A stretch of 64,000 nt of DNA from Pseudoalteromonas galatheae (GCF_005886105.2 NZ_PNCO02000001.1:2911001-2975000); one strand, 5' to 3'. Shown: positions 46,716 to 57,304, counted from the first letter of the stretch. Notes: generated from the letters alone by a model not told the origin. Translations and numbers: made by a program.

Positions 46716-47775
46716 TAGTCACAATCCCCTGTTCTTTTATTACCCGCTCAAACATCGTAATTACAGCATCAACGGAAATTTGAGACATGAGTTCGCTACC
46801 TTTTACCCGTGTTCCCCAGGGTAATTGGTCTGCGGTTTTGCCCTTTTGCGCAATGAGGTTTTGATGATAAACCTCAACCACATAGTCTTGATACAGGTAT
46901 GGCCCTGTGCGAGTTGGATTGGAGTGAGCATACAAACCAATCACCGGCGTTCCGACTGTCACTGCCATATGAGCAGGTCCGGTATCAGGTGCTAGCACCA
47001 ATTCGGCTTGCTCCAACACACAAAGTAGGGTTTTCAAGTCAGTTTTTCCCACTAAGTTTAATAACTCAGCTTGGCTGTGTTGTTGAATTTCGGCTGCTAA
47101 ATTTTGCTCAAGCTCCGTTGGACCACCCGTTATCACCACCTGAAACCCTAATGCAGCAGCATGATCTGCAACCCTAGCATACCGCTCAGGAAGCCAATTG
47201 CGCTCAGCTTTACTTGCCGCGGGGGATATTACAAACACCTTACCTTCAGGTAATAGCGATTTTGCCACAGCTCGATGAGCTGCCGTCACTGGCATCTGCC
47301 ATGTCGGCTCACCGCACTCAGCCCCAATTGCACGAGCAAAGTTTTGGAAACCTTCGAGCACATGTGGCGACTGTTGAGGTGCGATCCGCTTATTAATAAA
47401 CAAGCTGTGTAACTCTTTTGAGCGTCCTTTATCAAAGCCTATTTTTTGCTTTGCAGGAATAACTCGTGCAACAAGATTGGCTCTTAACGCAACCTGCATA
47501 TGTAGTAATACGTCAAACTTTTGCCCTTTGAACTTTGCCTTTAACGCCTTGAGCGCGGCTTTACCCTGTTTTTTGTCAAATACGACGAGCTCAACACCGG
47601 GTAAGTCAGCCAATAACATAGCTTCTACTTTTCCTATCACCCACGTAATTTTCGCTTGCGGATGTGCACGTTGGATCGCCTGTACAGCACTCACGGCATG
47701 GCACACGTCGCCAATCGCAGAAAGTCGCAAAATACAAATAGAGGTCAAGGATTTGCTCAAAACAATAGTTCTCAT
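46708..47775 (-). CDS. GT9 family heptosyltransferase
   Basis: A 355-residue glycosyltransferase family 9 (GT-B fold) enzyme, related to LPS heptosyltransferases that transfer heptose from ADP-heptose to the inner core at the cytoplasmic face. Motifs: ILRLSAIGDVCHAVSAVQ at the N-domain, and the nucleotide-binding APDTGPAHMAVTVGTPVIGLY in the C-domain. Which core position it modifies (WaaC, WaaF or WaaQ type) cannot be told; the context of gmhB, kdkA, hldE and gmhA supports an LPS role. The start is uncertain: ATG 47775 is used, TTG 47787 and an internal TTG are alternatives, none with a good ribosome binding site. Confidence 0.85.
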   Translation of the reverse strand: MRTIVLSKSLTSICILRLSAIGDVCHAVSAVQAIQRAHPQAKITWVIGKVEAMLLADLPGVELVVFDKKQGKAALKALKAKFKGQKFDVLLHMQVALRANLVARVIPAKQKIGFDKGRSKELHSLFINKRIAPQQSPHVLEGFQNFARAIGAECGEPTWQMPVTAAHRAVAKSLLPEGKVFVISPAASKAERNWLPERYARVADHAAALGFQVVITGGPTELEQNLAAEIQQHSQAELLNLVGKTDLKTLLCVLEQAELVLAPDTGPAHMAVTVGTPVIGLYAHSNPTRTGPYLYQDYVVEVYHQNLIAQKGKTADQLPWGTRVKGSELMSQISVDAVITMFERVIKEQGIVTNA

Positions 47776-47882
47776 GGAAAGTAACAAGCGCTTGATCTTA
47801 AATTAATCAAACAAGTTTGCAAGTTTCACTGAGGGTGAAAAATCGTTAGAATGTCACAATTGACTCTTAAGAATCCTATATT

Positions 47883-48596
47883 GTGCAAATCACCAAACAG
47901 CCGCATAGCTATTTACTAACGCCTTCAGCCCTAGATTATGATATTTCAGAAGAAATGTTTAACCCTGAATATTGGCAGAAAAATAATGCGATTGTCGGCT
48001 CGAAAGAAGGCCGAGCAACGGCGTGGTTCGTACGGTTTAATCAAGGCATAGCGGTACTCAAACACTATTATCGCGGTGGCTTAATCGGCAAGCTGTTGAG
48101 TGATCAGTATATTTTCACCAAACTAGAAAATACTCGCGTATATCAAGAGTTTGCTTTGCTAGAGCAATTACAGCTAATGGGTTTACCAGTTCCAACACCA
48201 CTTGGCGCAAGAATTTCGCTTCATTTTGGTATTTATCGTGCAGATATTTTGACCGAAGCGGTGCCTGAAGCCACCAGTGTTTGCGAAGTTTTGCAAGCAA
48301 GAGCGCTTAGTGCAAATGAACTGGAAAGTATCGGCCACACCATTGCTCAGTTTCATCGAGCCGGAGCCTATCATGATGATTTGAACATCAACAATATTTT
48401 GTTTGATGCCAACGGCAAAGTATTTCTAATTGATTTTGATAAGGGCAAAATCATGCAGCCAAACTCAAGTTGGCAGCACGCAAACATGGAGCGTTTGCAA
48501 CGTTCATTTAAAAAAGAGGCCGGCAAATGGCCGACCTTTTATTTTGATGAAAATCAGTGGCAAGTATTAATGCAAGCCTATCGCAGCGCACGTTAG
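47883..48596 (+). CDS. kdkA: 3-deoxy-D-manno-octulosonic acid kinase
   Basis: KdkA phosphorylates O-4 of Kdo in lipid A-Kdo, a modification typical of organisms with a single Kdo, such as Haemophilus. The 237-residue kinase has a small protein-kinase-like fold: VLKHYYRGG with the ATP Lys, the catalytic loop [16 protein letters not shown], and LIDFDKGKI with the metal Asp. The start is a GTG at 47883 with no strong ribosome binding site. It converges on hldE, overlapping by 4 bp, within the LPS core region, and is divergent from the GT9 gene. Confidence 0.95.
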   Translation: MQITKQPHSYLLTPSALDYDISEEMFNPEYWQKNNAIVGSKEGRATAWFVRFNQGIAVLKHYYRGGLIGKLLSDQYIFTKLENTRVYQEFALLEQLQLMGLPVPTPLGARISLHFGIYRADILTEAVPEATSVCEVLQARALSANELESIGHTIAQFHRAGAYHDDLNINNILFDANGKVFLIDFDKGKIMQPNSSWQHANMERLQRSFKKEAGKWPTFYFDENQWQVLMQAYRSAR

Positions 48597-50041
48597 CTTT
48601 TTTGTAACTGTGCCTTTTTAATCACATTGGAAGTCGAGCAGCCATCCAAAAATGCTAACACCTCGACTTTTCCACCTTGATTAAGCACATGCTCTGCGCC
48701 AGCAATATCTTCCACTTTATAGTCACCACCTTTGACCAAAATGTCAGGGCTGACCATTTCTATCAACTTAGCTGGTGTGTCATTTTCTTCAACACTGCCA
48801 AACGGAATAACCCAATCCACAGAAGCGAGTGCGGATAACACCATAGCTCGCTCTTTCAATGGATTGATTGGGCGTTCAGGTCCTTTAAGACGCGAGATCG
48901 ATTCATCATTATTTAACCCAACAACGAGCCTGTCGCCCATCGCTTTAGCTTGCGCTAAATAACGCACATGGCCTGCATGGAGAATATCAAAGCAGCCGTT
49001 GGTAAACACAATGGTTTCGCCGTTTTGCTTGGCAAAAGTAATATGCTTAAGCACTTCTTCAAACGGTGTTTGGTAGTGCTCGCCCGTTTCTCTAAGATAT
49101 TGACCCAGTTTGCGACTCAACTCTTCCGGTGACACCGTTGCAGCACCTAACTTACTCACGGCAATGCCTGCGGCAATATTTGCAACTTCCACCGCGTCTT
49201 TAGCTGACATTCCTGCGCCTAACATCGTCGTCAGCGTGGCGATCACGGTATCGCCAGCTCCCGTAACATCACTTACTTCCTGTACTTGAGCTGGGAAATC
49301 AAACTTTTCAGTATTGGTTATCAAAGACATGCCTTGCTCGGAGCGCGTCAGCAACATAGCGCCGATCCCCGATGTTTTCAGCAGTTCACGCGCACTAGAG
49401 GTGAGTGCCTCCTCGCTGCTTATATCTCCACCAGCAAGTTTAAATTCGTTTAAGTTAGGCGTGATAAAATCAGCACCTTGATAGAGGCTCAAGTCACTAT
49501 TTTTAGGGTCAATAAGTACCGTTTTACCGGCACCTTTAGCCACCGCAATCATGTCTGAAATGGCGCACAAAGCGCCTTTGTTGTAGTCGCTAAACAACAC
49601 AAAGTCATACTTATCAACTTCTTGTTTCAGACGCTCAAGCAGGAGTTGACTGTGAGATAACTGAAAGGGCTCTTCTAAATCGAGTCGGACTACTTGCTGA
49701 TGACGGCTGATCACACGCATTTTTGCGATAGTCGGCAGCTCAACGACGTTAACTAGGCTAGATTCAATGTTTTCTTTGGTAAGGATAGCCTCAAGCGTTT
49801 TGCCATTATCATCTTCGCCGATAAGCCCAAGCAAACCCACTTTACCATCTAGGTGAGCGATGTTTTTGGCAACGTTCGCCGCACCACCAGCTTTGTCTTC
49901 CAATGCGCTGACTTTCACCACAGGCACTGGAGCCTCAGGAGAAATGCGCCCGGTATCTCCATGCCAATATCTATCCAACATCACATCGCCAACCACCAAT
50001 ACCTTGGCTTGATTTAGCTGTTGAAGCGCCGTTAACTTCAT
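48593..50041 (-). CDS. hldE: Bifunctional heptose 7-phosphate kinase / heptose 1-phosphate adenylyltransferase
   Basis: HldE phosphorylates heptose 7-phosphate and, after GmhB, adenylylates it to ADP-heptose. The 482-residue protein has an N-terminal ribokinase-like domain (about 1-320; [32 protein letters not shown] with the catalytic Asp) and a C-terminal nucleotidyltransferase (about 345-480; [16 protein letters not shown] with HxGH). The start at ATG 50041 is supported by GGAG upstream; the longer frame overlaps gmhA. Overlap with gmhA is 4 bp, so the two are coupled. Confidence 0.98.
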   Translation of the reverse strand: MKLTALQQLNQAKVLVVGDVMLDRYWHGDTGRISPEAPVPVVKVSALEDKAGGAANVAKNIAHLDGKVGLLGLIGEDDNGKTLEAILTKENIESSLVNVVELPTIAKMRVISRHQQVVRLDLEEPFQLSHSQLLLERLKQEVDKYDFVLFSDYNKGALCAISDMIAVAKGAGKTVLIDPKNSDLSLYQGADFITPNLNEFKLAGGDISSEEALTSSARELLKTSGIGAMLLTRSEQGMSLITNTEKFDFPAQVQEVSDVTGAGDTVIATLTTMLGAGMSAKDAVEVANIAAGIAVSKLGAATVSPEELSRKLGQYLRETGEHYQTPFEEVLKHITFAKQNGETIVFTNGCFDILHAGHVRYLAQAKAMGDRLVVGLNNDESISRLKGPERPINPLKERAMVLSALASVDWVIPFGSVEENDTPAKLIEMVSPDILVKGGDYKVEDIAGAEHVLNQGGKVEVLAFLDGCSTSNVIKKAQLQKS

Positions 50042-50634
50042 GCCTTTTGCTCCGCCGCAACCAGCATATCGACCGCTTCGCATAGCCAGTGACCAATAAA
50101 CATATGCGCTTCTTGAATACGCGCTGTCTCGTCGTTTGCGATAATAATCGGTAATTTAGCAATATCCTTCACTTTGCCACCAGTTCTACCAGTCAGTGCC
50201 ACGGTAAACGCGCCAATTTCATTTGCGGCTTGAAGCGCCAAATTGATATTAGGGCTCGTACCTGATGTGGTTAACCCAATCACCATATCTTCCGGTTTAC
50301 AAAGTGCCTGAACCTGACGCTCAAATACGGAGTCAAAGTGATAGTCATTGCTGTGCGCAGTCAAAATTGAAGTGTCGGTAGTTAATGCAATCGAAGCCAA
50401 AGGACCACGCTCTAATTTGTAACGCACCACAAATTCTGCAGCTAGGTGCTGCGCATCTGCCGCGCTGCCACCATTACCAAACCAAATGACCTTACCACCG
50501 GCTGCTAACGTGCTTTGGCATGCTTCAAGTAGCTCGACACATTCTTGGTGATAGTTTGCCATTGTTTCAAAAACATCAACATGGCGCTGTAAGCTTGCGA
50601 AGTAGCTTTGTGCTACTTGTTCATTCAATGACAT
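50038..50634 (-). CDS. gmhA: Sedoheptulose 7-phosphate isomerase
   Basis: GmhA isomerises sedoheptulose 7-phosphate to heptose 7-phosphate, the first step of ADP-heptose synthesis. The 198-residue SIS-domain protein has [17 protein letters not shown] with metal-binding His, [16 protein letters not shown], and the C-terminal [16 protein letters not shown] with Glu and His ligands. First gene of gmhA-hldE. Together with gmhB nearby this gives the whole route from sedoheptulose 7-phosphate to ADP-heptose except the epimerase HldD. Confidence 0.97.
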   Translation of the reverse strand: MSLNEQVAQSYFASLQRHVDVFETMANYHQECVELLEACQSTLAAGGKVIWFGNGGSAADAQHLAAEFVVRYKLERGPLASIALTTDTSILTAHSNDYHFDSVFERQVQALCKPEDMVIGLTTSGTSPNINLALQAANEIGAFTVALTGRTGGKVKDIAKLPIIIANDETARIQEAHMFIGHWLCEAVDMLVAAEQKA

Positions 50635-50674
50635 ATTTGTTCCTAAACTATTCTATGCTTGTCCCGCGTGATAC

Positions 50675-52120
50675 TTACCAGTATACATGGACTGATAACC
50701 AAGTGTAATTCTCACCGAAGACATCTTTACCCAAGGTTAATTTCGTTTCGACTTGCTTGCTATAGGCTTCACCAATATGCGCCAACTCAAACTCGTAGCC
50801 TCGTTCATACTCAGCACCAAGCTCACCAAGTTCATTCAAATAATTACTTTCATTATCGATAATTGAAAGCTTAGCTCTCCATAATGAACGATAATCTGAT
50901 TGGTAAGTACCTTCTAAAACGTGAATTTGCGTCGGTGCACCATCATCGAACTGGCGATGGTTTGCAGCAAAATGCCCAACGCCAAATCCGTCGATCGTAT
51001 TGCCATAAGTATCGTAAATTTCGTTTACATACCATAAGCTTTCCATATCAGTAAACTCATAGCGTAATGAAGTCGTTGAAGTCATTTGAGGGAGAAAAAC
51101 GCCAACATTGACAACCGTATTACCAAACAAATAGTTTTTATGGTTATTGCTATCCTCACCACCGTATTCTAAATACCATTGTGCTTGAGTGCCGTAATTT
51201 GTGGTAAAGCTGGTCGTGATAGTTGCCCATTGATCGCCCAGTTCATCATCTTGAGTGAGATCACCTATCTTATTATCGTTTCCAACAGGGTCAAAATATG
51301 CCTTAACAAAGTCCTTAAAATCTACTTTTCTAGGCCCGCCTCCGAATTGCATGACTCTGTTTAGACCGATTTTCCATCCAGCTAATGGCTCTATACTAAA
51401 GTGACTACCCGCTATTTTAGGTGTTCCATCGTGAAGCGTGCCTTGAAAACGAATCCCGTCATGGACTTTCTCAAGTTCAGAATAAAACAACTCAAAATCG
51501 AAGTTCCACCAATTTCGAATAGGCACAACTAAACCCAAAGAAGCTGATAATGAAGGTCTAGCGTTATTAGAATATACCTGAGCCGAATGCTTAAATGGTG
51601 AAAACCAATGTTCTTTATATCCTAAATTAAGCTGCAAATTACCGTAGGACATGCCATAAAAAGTATTGTATGGAACAAGTTTGTTTGCATCTACTCGATA
51701 CTCAGCACCAATTTGTAGAATACTCGAGTCGCCTCCTCGCCAAACACCACCGAGCCCCAGTTCAGCATACTCACCGCTGTAATTACCTCTGTCGTTGGCA
51801 ATTTGTTTTTCCTCACCACTATCAACACGTAGTGTTATCGACCTTTGCGTCAACGCATCATCCTGCAAATAAGGTGCAATTCCCTGACTAATACTCTGCT
51901 GTAATGTGGCGTCAATATGCCTAAGCTTCATCAAATGCATCTTGATTTCACTGATACGGTAAGGCTTTGCCATAGGCGTACCAACGGTCAACGCAAACAT
52001 TTTATCGATTTGATATTCCAACAGCGGATCTTGCCCAATGGGTAAATAGGCTGTTGGGCTCGCAAAAGCGAGATTCGAAGCTAATAAACTACAGCAAGCG
52101 AGTACTCGAGCTAAATTCAT
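50675..52120 (-). CDS. Capsule assembly Wzi-family outer-membrane protein
   Basis: A 481-residue protein with a signal peptide (about 1-20, cleavage after AFA) and a beta-barrel rich in alternating aromatic strands, ending in a terminal Trp. The pattern and length match the Wzi family, whose model member is an 18-stranded outer-membrane lectin that holds capsule at the cell surface. No capsule export genes are in the window, so it may bind other surface polysaccharide. It lies between LPS core genes and is divergent from waaA. Confidence 0.85.
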   Translation of the reverse strand: MNLARVLACCSLLASNLAFASPTAYLPIGQDPLLEYQIDKMFALTVGTPMAKPYRISEIKMHLMKLRHIDATLQQSISQGIAPYLQDDALTQRSITLRVDSGEEKQIANDRGNYSGEYAELGLGGVWRGGDSSILQIGAEYRVDANKLVPYNTFYGMSYGNLQLNLGYKEHWFSPFKHSAQVYSNNARPSLSASLGLVVPIRNWWNFDFELFYSELEKVHDGIRFQGTLHDGTPKIAGSHFSIEPLAGWKIGLNRVMQFGGGPRKVDFKDFVKAYFDPVGNDNKIGDLTQDDELGDQWATITTSFTTNYGTQAQWYLEYGGEDSNNHKNYLFGNTVVNVGVFLPQMTSTTSLRYEFTDMESLWYVNEIYDTYGNTIDGFGVGHFAANHRQFDDGAPTQIHVLEGTYQSDYRSLWRAKLSIIDNESNYLNELGELGAEYERGYEFELAHIGEAYSKQVETKLTLGKDVFGENYTWLSVHVYW

Positions 52121-52265
52121 TTTGTTATTCCATTACTTTTAATGCGCTAAATACTACCAAACCAAAAGCCCATAGGCATCTGTTGAACTGTGTAAAATTG
52201 TGTTGTTCATTCAATTTCGCCCAGGAACAAGGTAAAATACTGATTTTTGAGCTTAAGCGACTCCT

Positions 52266-53534
52266 ATGGCGCGCCGACTATATTCCTTATTGTTGCTAGT
52301 ATTAGCACCTATTTTATTGAGTTATCTGTATTTTATTAGAGGTAGGAAAAACCCTGACTATCGAGCTTATTTTACAGAGCGTTTAGGCTTTAATCTAAAC
52401 AAGCTGCCGCCACATGCTGTTGTGATCCATTGCGCCTCTGTTGGTGAAGTGCTTGCAGCCACACCTCTCATAAAATCAGTACTTAAAGAACAAGCTGCTG
52501 CTCCAATCATTGTCACTTGTAACACCCCAACAGGTAGAGAAGAGATAACAAAAGCTTTTCACAGCAATATACAAGTACATGTCTGTTATTTACCTATAGA
52601 TTTTGCTTTTGCGGTCAGAAAATTTTTCAATACCTTGAAGCCCAAACTCCTTATTGTGATGGAAACTGAGCTGTGGCCTAATCTTTTTCATTATGCCAAA
52701 CAAAACCAATGTAAAACCTTGGTAGTCAATGCCAGACTCTCTGAAAAGTCATACCAAGGTTATAAAAAGCACGCTTGGTTAACGAAAGACTTAATGCACA
52801 ACATAGATCTGCTTGCAGCCCATAATGAAGAAGACGGCGAGCGTTTTATCAAGCTTGGGCTTGTTCAATCTAAACTTCACATTACCGGCTCAATCAAGTT
52901 TGATATTTCAGTCACTGGAGAAGAAACTGCAAAGGCAAAACAGTTTCAAGCAAATTACCCCGAGCGGTTAATTTGGCTTGCTGGATCTACGCACCCTAAG
53001 GAGCATGAACAAGTCATCGCTGCACATCAGCGAGTATTAAAGCAAGTAAGTAATGCGTTACTCATTATCGCGCCTCGTCATCCCGAGCAGTTTCAAGCAG
53101 TTGCTGACCACCTCAGTGAGCAAGAGATCGCTTTTACCAGAAAGAGCAGCGACAACATAAACACAGAAGCCTCGGTCTTGTTAGCGGATACTTTAGGGGA
53201 ATTAAAGTGGCTATTTGGCAGTGCCGATATCGCCTATATTGGTGGTAGCTTGATTGAGCGCGGCGGTCATAACCCGCTAGAAGCGGCGGCTCACGGCGTA
53301 CCTATTTTAACTGGCCCACATACCTATAATTTTGCGCATATATACCCTCAACTTATCGCGCAACAAGGTGCCATCATAATCGATGATGAGGACAAGCTTG
53401 CCGCTCAAATTATTACGCTATTTGAAAATAAATCGCTTCGAATGCAAATCGGTGCTAACGCTCAATCGGTACTAGTTGAAAATACCGGGGCTATTGCTAA
53501 AACCATGAAACTAATCAATAAGAGCTTGGAATAA
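52266..53534 (+). CDS. waaA: 3-deoxy-D-manno-octulosonic acid transferase
   Basis: WaaA (KdtA) transfers Kdo from CMP-Kdo to lipid IV-A at the inner membrane. The 422-residue GT30 enzyme has an N-terminal membrane anchor (about 3-22), the acceptor-side CASVGEVLAATPL with the catalytic Glu, METELWPNLF, the linker LAGSTHPKEHEQ, and the CMP-binding GGSLIERGGHNPLEAAAHG. With KdkA present, a single phosphorylated Kdo is likely, so this enzyme may be monofunctional; that is an inference. It is followed by the DUF1415 gene after 3 bp. Confidence 0.97.
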   Translation: MARRLYSLLLLVLAPILLSYLYFIRGRKNPDYRAYFTERLGFNLNKLPPHAVVIHCASVGEVLAATPLIKSVLKEQAAAPIIVTCNTPTGREEITKAFHSNIQVHVCYLPIDFAFAVRKFFNTLKPKLLIVMETELWPNLFHYAKQNQCKTLVVNARLSEKSYQGYKKHAWLTKDLMHNIDLLAAHNEEDGERFIKLGLVQSKLHITGSIKFDISVTGEETAKAKQFQANYPERLIWLAGSTHPKEHEQVIAAHQRVLKQVSNALLIIAPRHPEQFQAVADHLSEQEIAFTRKSSDNINTEASVLLADTLGELKWLFGSADIAYIGGSLIERGGHNPLEAAAHGVPILTGPHTYNFAHIYPQLIAQQGAIIIDDEDKLAAQIITLFENKSLRMQIGANAQSVLVENTGAIAKTMKLINKSLE

Positions 53535-53537
53535 TTC

Positions 53538-54080
53538 ATGAATACAGTCATCTCTACAATGCAAAACTGGGTTAGCCAAGTCATTGTAAAATACAACTTT
53601 TGCCCGTTTGCTCGACAGGAAGTTGAAAGTAACAGCATTCATTATTTCGTGTCTCAAGCGATAAGCCACGACGATGCCGTGATGGATATGTTAGAGCAGT
53701 GCTCAGAGTTAAACCATGAGCCAGAGCGAGAAACAACACTAGTTATATTTGATAAGGGTTTTAGCAATTTTGACGACTTTTTGGATCTCGTCGACCTAGC
53801 AAACGCTTTATTAGTCGCGCAAGGGTTTGAAGGCACTTATCAAATTGCTACGTTTCACCCAGATTATGTGTTTGCTGATAGCGATGAGCATGATGCGGCA
53901 AATTACACTAACCGAGCACCATATCCTACACTCCACTTGATCCGCGAAGAAAGCATGGCTCAAGCATTAGCTGAATATGACGACCCGGAGCAGATCCCGG
54001 AAAATAATATTCGTCTGGCAAGACGAAAAGGGGAAGCGTTTTGGCAGCATTTGCTTCAGCAATGCCACAAGCCTAAATAG
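53538..54080 (+). CDS. DUF1415 family protein
   Basis: A 180-residue cytoplasmic protein of the DUF1415 family, with the conserved VIVKYNFCPFARQE near the N-terminus, ATFHPDYVFADSD, and NRAPYPTLHLIREES. The CPFA and the acidic residues look like a conserved site, but no function is known. It follows waaA by 3 bp and shares its transcript. Confidence 0.88.
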   Translation: MNTVISTMQNWVSQVIVKYNFCPFARQEVESNSIHYFVSQAISHDDAVMDMLEQCSELNHEPERETTLVIFDKGFSNFDDFLDLVDLANALLVAQGFEGTYQIATFHPDYVFADSDEHDAANYTNRAPYPTLHLIREESMAQALAEYDDPEQIPENNIRLARRKGEAFWQHLLQQCHKPK

Positions 54081-54082
54081 TC

Positions 54083-54107
54083 AAAAGGCTGGTTTAGCCA
54101 GCCTTTT
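54083..54107 (+). terminator. Terminator after waaA-DUF1415
   Basis: AAAAGGCTGG and CCAGCCTTTT pair over 10 bp around a 5-nt loop, 2 bp after the stop; A and T runs would also allow use by the convergent ydbL-type gene. Confidence 0.92.
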
Positions 54108-54127
54108 CTTGTAAGATTTTGGAAGTA

Positions 54128-54448
54128 TTACTTTTTCACCCAGCTGCCATTTACTTGAATATAATGACCTGATTGCGTTTTGTTATACGCTTTTTTAGCC
54201 GCTAAAGCCTCTACTTGCTCAAGCGTGATCCCGTTCTTTTTCGCTAATTGCTGGTATTTCTGTTTGCGCTTTTCATTCACTTCATCAACTAGCTGCTGTA
54301 CGCCTTGACCACTTTTTACTACACCAAGATAGCCTGATGTAGTCTCACCAACCAAACCCTGTGATTTAGCATCGTCAATAGAAATTGCGAATGCGGCGAA
54401 GCTCATACTGAGCCCAATTATTAGGGTAGAGATTGCTTTAAGCTTCAT
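54128..54448 (-). CDS. ydbL: YdbL family DUF1318 protein
   Basis: A 106-residue exported protein with a signal peptide (about 1-21, ending near AFA) and the DUF1318 core (DDAKSQGLVGETTSGYLGVV, then VDEVNEKRKQKYQQLAKKNG). It is the periplasmic third member of the ydbH-ynbE-ydbL set, thought to modulate the YdbH-YnbE bridge. GGAGG precedes the ATG by 6 bases and overlaps the ynbE stop region. Confidence 0.93.
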   Translation of the reverse strand: MKLKAISTLIIGLSMSFAAFAISIDDAKSQGLVGETTSGYLGVVKSGQGVQQLVDEVNEKRKQKYQQLAKKNGITLEQVEALAAKKAYNKTQSGHYIQVNGSWVKK

Positions 54449-54457
54449 AAATCCTCC

Positions 54458-54637
54458 TTAGAATAGCTCACTGTCTTCGCTGAATAAGTTGTCGAGTTCT
54501 TTATCCACCTTCACGCGGATCTCGTGATCTACTTTTACATTTAAGTTGATCGTTATGGGCTCTTTGGTTTCCACTTGCACCTTATGAGTACAAGCACTCA
54601 ACACCAATAAAGCTGATATCACTAGCATCCATTTCAT
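54458..54637 (-). CDS. ynbE: YnbE-like outer-membrane lipoprotein, 59 aa
   Basis: A small gene found by reading the gap between ydbL and ydbH. The protein begins MKWMLVISALLVLSACTHKV, a signal with lipobox LSAC, and continues with a beta-like, charged tail (ITINLNVKVDHEIRVKVDKE). Size, lipobox and position match YnbE, which stacks as beta strands on the C-terminus of YdbH to form the periplasmic lipid bridge. GAGGAG lies 9 bases before the ATG; the gap after ydbH is 3 bp. Confidence 0.93.
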   Translation of the reverse strand: MKWMLVISALLVLSACTHKVQVETKEPITINLNVKVDHEIRVKVDKELDNLFSEDSELF

Positions 54638-54640
54638 TCA

Positions 54641-57193
54641 CTAACGCTCCTCTTTATTTAACGCATTTTCCACTTCGCGCGTGATCTCGTCGCTCAAGCG
54701 TAGGGCTCGTAATAAGGTAAACACATTTTCTGAGTGTGTATAGTTAAAGTTTACTGGTTGTTGTTGGAGTTTGTTAATTCCTGTAATTTTAACATCTAAG
54801 TCCAACCAGCCGTCTTCATTTAAATTTACGCCACTACTCAATTGCTCAATGGTCAACTCGTCAAGTACACCAATCACCGTTTGTAAGCTAGGTTGCTGCT
54901 CTTTTAACGCATTAATTGATGCATTGTTTTCAACCTTTAACAGCCCTTCACCAACATTATGGATATGACCAGATTCAATACGTACCCCAGATGAAGACAC
55001 TTGTACTGGTAACTTGCCTGAGATCAGCCCTCTCAGCTCAACGCCTGCATCATGCCCAGAGGCGGCAATAAGATCTAAACTCAGTTTATCTAGCGATACT
55101 CGAACGACCTGCGGCGTTGGGACCAAACTAACTTCATCAACCCCCACGTTACCGGCAAAAACTTGTGCGTTAATATCTTTTAGTTTAGCCACGCCTGCTT
55201 CGCTGAGCAGTTGGCCTGTTATTGCTTGAACGATAACACCAGCTCTCAACTCTTCAACGCTCAGTGTGGTTGGCTTGAGTTGAATATCTGCTGAACTTAA
55301 TAGACCAAAGACATCAATCGTTGCATTTTGAATAAGCCGTTCATTAAATAACGCAGATCCATTTTGAACGCTCCCGTCTAAGGTAAATATGCGCGTGGAT
55401 AAATCCCCTTCGAGTATTGCATAGAAGTTACCATGGGTAACTTTTAAGTTCGGTAAAAGCGCGTCAATATATGGCTGAAGTTGAGTGAGCTGCTGCTTGG
55501 GCACGTGTAATTGTGCTGGATGTTTTAAGCTTGAATATTGATGCTCAAGCAACACCTTTACACCATCAATATTAATCACATGTGACGCCATCAATCCACG
55601 GCTTTGCTGCCCTTTGCTATCAATGCTTACGTTTTTCAAACTGAAATCGGCTAAGTTAACTTCTGCTACCTTGGTATCGCCAGACAGGGTTGAAAAGATT
55701 TCTCCTGTCGCGACTGAGCCTTGCCAGTGGAGCGTCTGCGCTAACTCATTTAGTTTGTAATTCTGCTGTTGTATTTGTGTACTGGTTAAGGTGAGGTTGA
55801 TATCAAAATCGTGTGTAGGCTCAAGCACAACTCGCCCGCTCAACGCACTCTGTTTTGCTGTCACATTCTCAACACTCAGGTTTTGCAGTGTTGAATCAAG
55901 CGTTATCGCAAAACTCATTCCTTCAGGTAAGACTCTGTGTAGTAAATGCCCACTTTTGAGTTTTGGCACATCTAGCTGCGCATGTAAGTCAAGCGTCAAA
56001 GATGGATTATCAATCACCAAATCTGATGTCGATAACTGGGTTGAGAATATGCTCGGCTGAGCCTCAACTGTAATTAGCTCGGTTGGATCACCCAATATTT
56101 TGAAGCGGCTATTGAGCTCAAGGTTCTCAGCAATAACATCTTGCAGTGTAAGCTTTTGAAGGTCACTTGTGATTTCCCCGCTCATATCAACAAAATTTGG
56201 CCGCGCACTAAGCGCTCCCGCCAGTGTATGCGCGCCCCACTTTTCATCGGCAAATTCAAGGCGAATATCACCATTGACGAAAGGCTCAGTTAAGTCGACT
56301 GCCAACTCGTTCACTTCAAGCTGTAACGGTTTATCTTTACCTGTCACTTCAAGTAAATCTGTCGCGATTGAATCGGCAGAAATAGTAATTTCACTCGGTA
56401 AACGGAGCTGCCAAGTGGTCGGTAACAGTTTGTTATATTCAGAAGTAAGACAATTAAGCGTTGATTTCGCTGAAATCGGCTCGGCAAGTGCTATCTTCCC
56501 CTGCTGCGAGGCTAAATCATACCGCCCTGACACAGCACCAATATACGCAGCACTACCTTTACACTCATCCTGTTCGAGCGCCACTAAAGTCTCAAGTTCT
56601 AGCTCTGCGTCCATAGCTAGACCATCGAATTCAAGTTTGCTAGTTCCTGAAAGGGCTTGGATCTGAGGAGGTAACAAAGCACTGAGGTACTTGCCACTTA
56701 GGTCAATATTTGCAGCAATACGCTCTGGCTGCAACGTAACTTCTGCAGCAATGTCACCTGAAACTACAAATTGATTCAGTTCGGACTCCGAAATCGACAC
56801 AACTAATGGCTTTGGTAATGGCTCGCCAGAAATAGACAGCTCAGCAACATGCATTTTGGGTCTGGTGATGTCGAGTGGCAACGCAAGGCGCTGTGGTTTA
56901 GTTGCACCTGACTTTTTGGGCGGAAGAAGTTGCATGTCCGCTTTTTCAATATTGACTTGTTGCATGCTGAGTTGTGCGTCATAAAGCTGGGCATTAAACG
57001 CATCTGTCTGCACACATGCTTTTGTAATATGGATACGATTGAAGCTCGACAAACGCCAGTCAAGACAACTGATCTGAAGTTCATTAACTGGTATAAAATG
57101 TTTAATGGCCCAGAGCGACAAAGGAACTCTGGCAAAGTAAACACCCACTAAAACACTGAGTATCAACACTAAGCTCCAAAGCCATTTTTTCAT
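54641..57193 (-). CDS. ydbH: YdbH family intermembrane phospholipid transport protein
   Basis: An 850-residue AsmA-like protein with one N-terminal inner-membrane helix (about 3-22) and a long periplasmic chain of beta-strand repeats. It belongs to the YdbH branch of the TamB/YhdP/YdbH group, proposed to form hydrophobic grooves carrying phospholipids from inner to outer membrane. The C-terminal part (VDVKITGINKLQQQPVNFNY-like) is where YnbE is known to pair. The order ydbH-ynbE-ydbL is that of E. coli. Confidence 0.93.
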   Translation of the reverse strand: MKKWLWSLVLILSVLVGVYFARVPLSLWAIKHFIPVNELQISCLDWRLSSFNRIHITKACVQTDAFNAQLYDAQLSMQQVNIEKADMQLLPPKKSGATKPQRLALPLDITRPKMHVAELSISGEPLPKPLVVSISESELNQFVVSGDIAAEVTLQPERIAANIDLSGKYLSALLPPQIQALSGTSKLEFDGLAMDAELELETLVALEQDECKGSAAYIGAVSGRYDLASQQGKIALAEPISAKSTLNCLTSEYNKLLPTTWQLRLPSEITISADSIATDLLEVTGKDKPLQLEVNELAVDLTEPFVNGDIRLEFADEKWGAHTLAGALSARPNFVDMSGEITSDLQKLTLQDVIAENLELNSRFKILGDPTELITVEAQPSIFSTQLSTSDLVIDNPSLTLDLHAQLDVPKLKSGHLLHRVLPEGMSFAITLDSTLQNLSVENVTAKQSALSGRVVLEPTHDFDINLTLTSTQIQQQNYKLNELAQTLHWQGSVATGEIFSTLSGDTKVAEVNLADFSLKNVSIDSKGQQSRGLMASHVINIDGVKVLLEHQYSSLKHPAQLHVPKQQLTQLQPYIDALLPNLKVTHGNFYAILEGDLSTRIFTLDGSVQNGSALFNERLIQNATIDVFGLLSSADIQLKPTTLSVEELRAGVIVQAITGQLLSEAGVAKLKDINAQVFAGNVGVDEVSLVPTPQVVRVSLDKLSLDLIAASGHDAGVELRGLISGKLPVQVSSSGVRIESGHIHNVGEGLLKVENNASINALKEQQPSLQTVIGVLDELTIEQLSSGVNLNEDGWLDLDVKITGINKLQQQPVNFNYTHSENVFTLLRALRLSDEITREVENALNKEER

Positions 57194-57262
57194 TCGTATC
57201 CCTAAAACATGATTGCTATTTCCCTTTCAGTGTACCCGATAGATAATTATCGAGCCATGAAT

Positions 57263-57289
57263 AAAAAAGGCCACCGAAGTGACCTTTTT
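57263..57289 (-). terminator. Terminator of purL
   Basis: On the minus strand GGTCAC-TTCG-GTGGCC with a stable UUCG tetraloop, one G-U pair and a following TTTTTT, 16 bp after the stop. Confidence 0.93.
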
Positions 57290-57304
57290 CAAATATATGT
57301 CGTG

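Noticed and set aside
56169..56666. 165-residue plus-strand frame inside ydbH
   Set aside because: Serine/alanine-rich shadow of ydbH codons on the other strand, without a ribosome binding site or any family resemblance.
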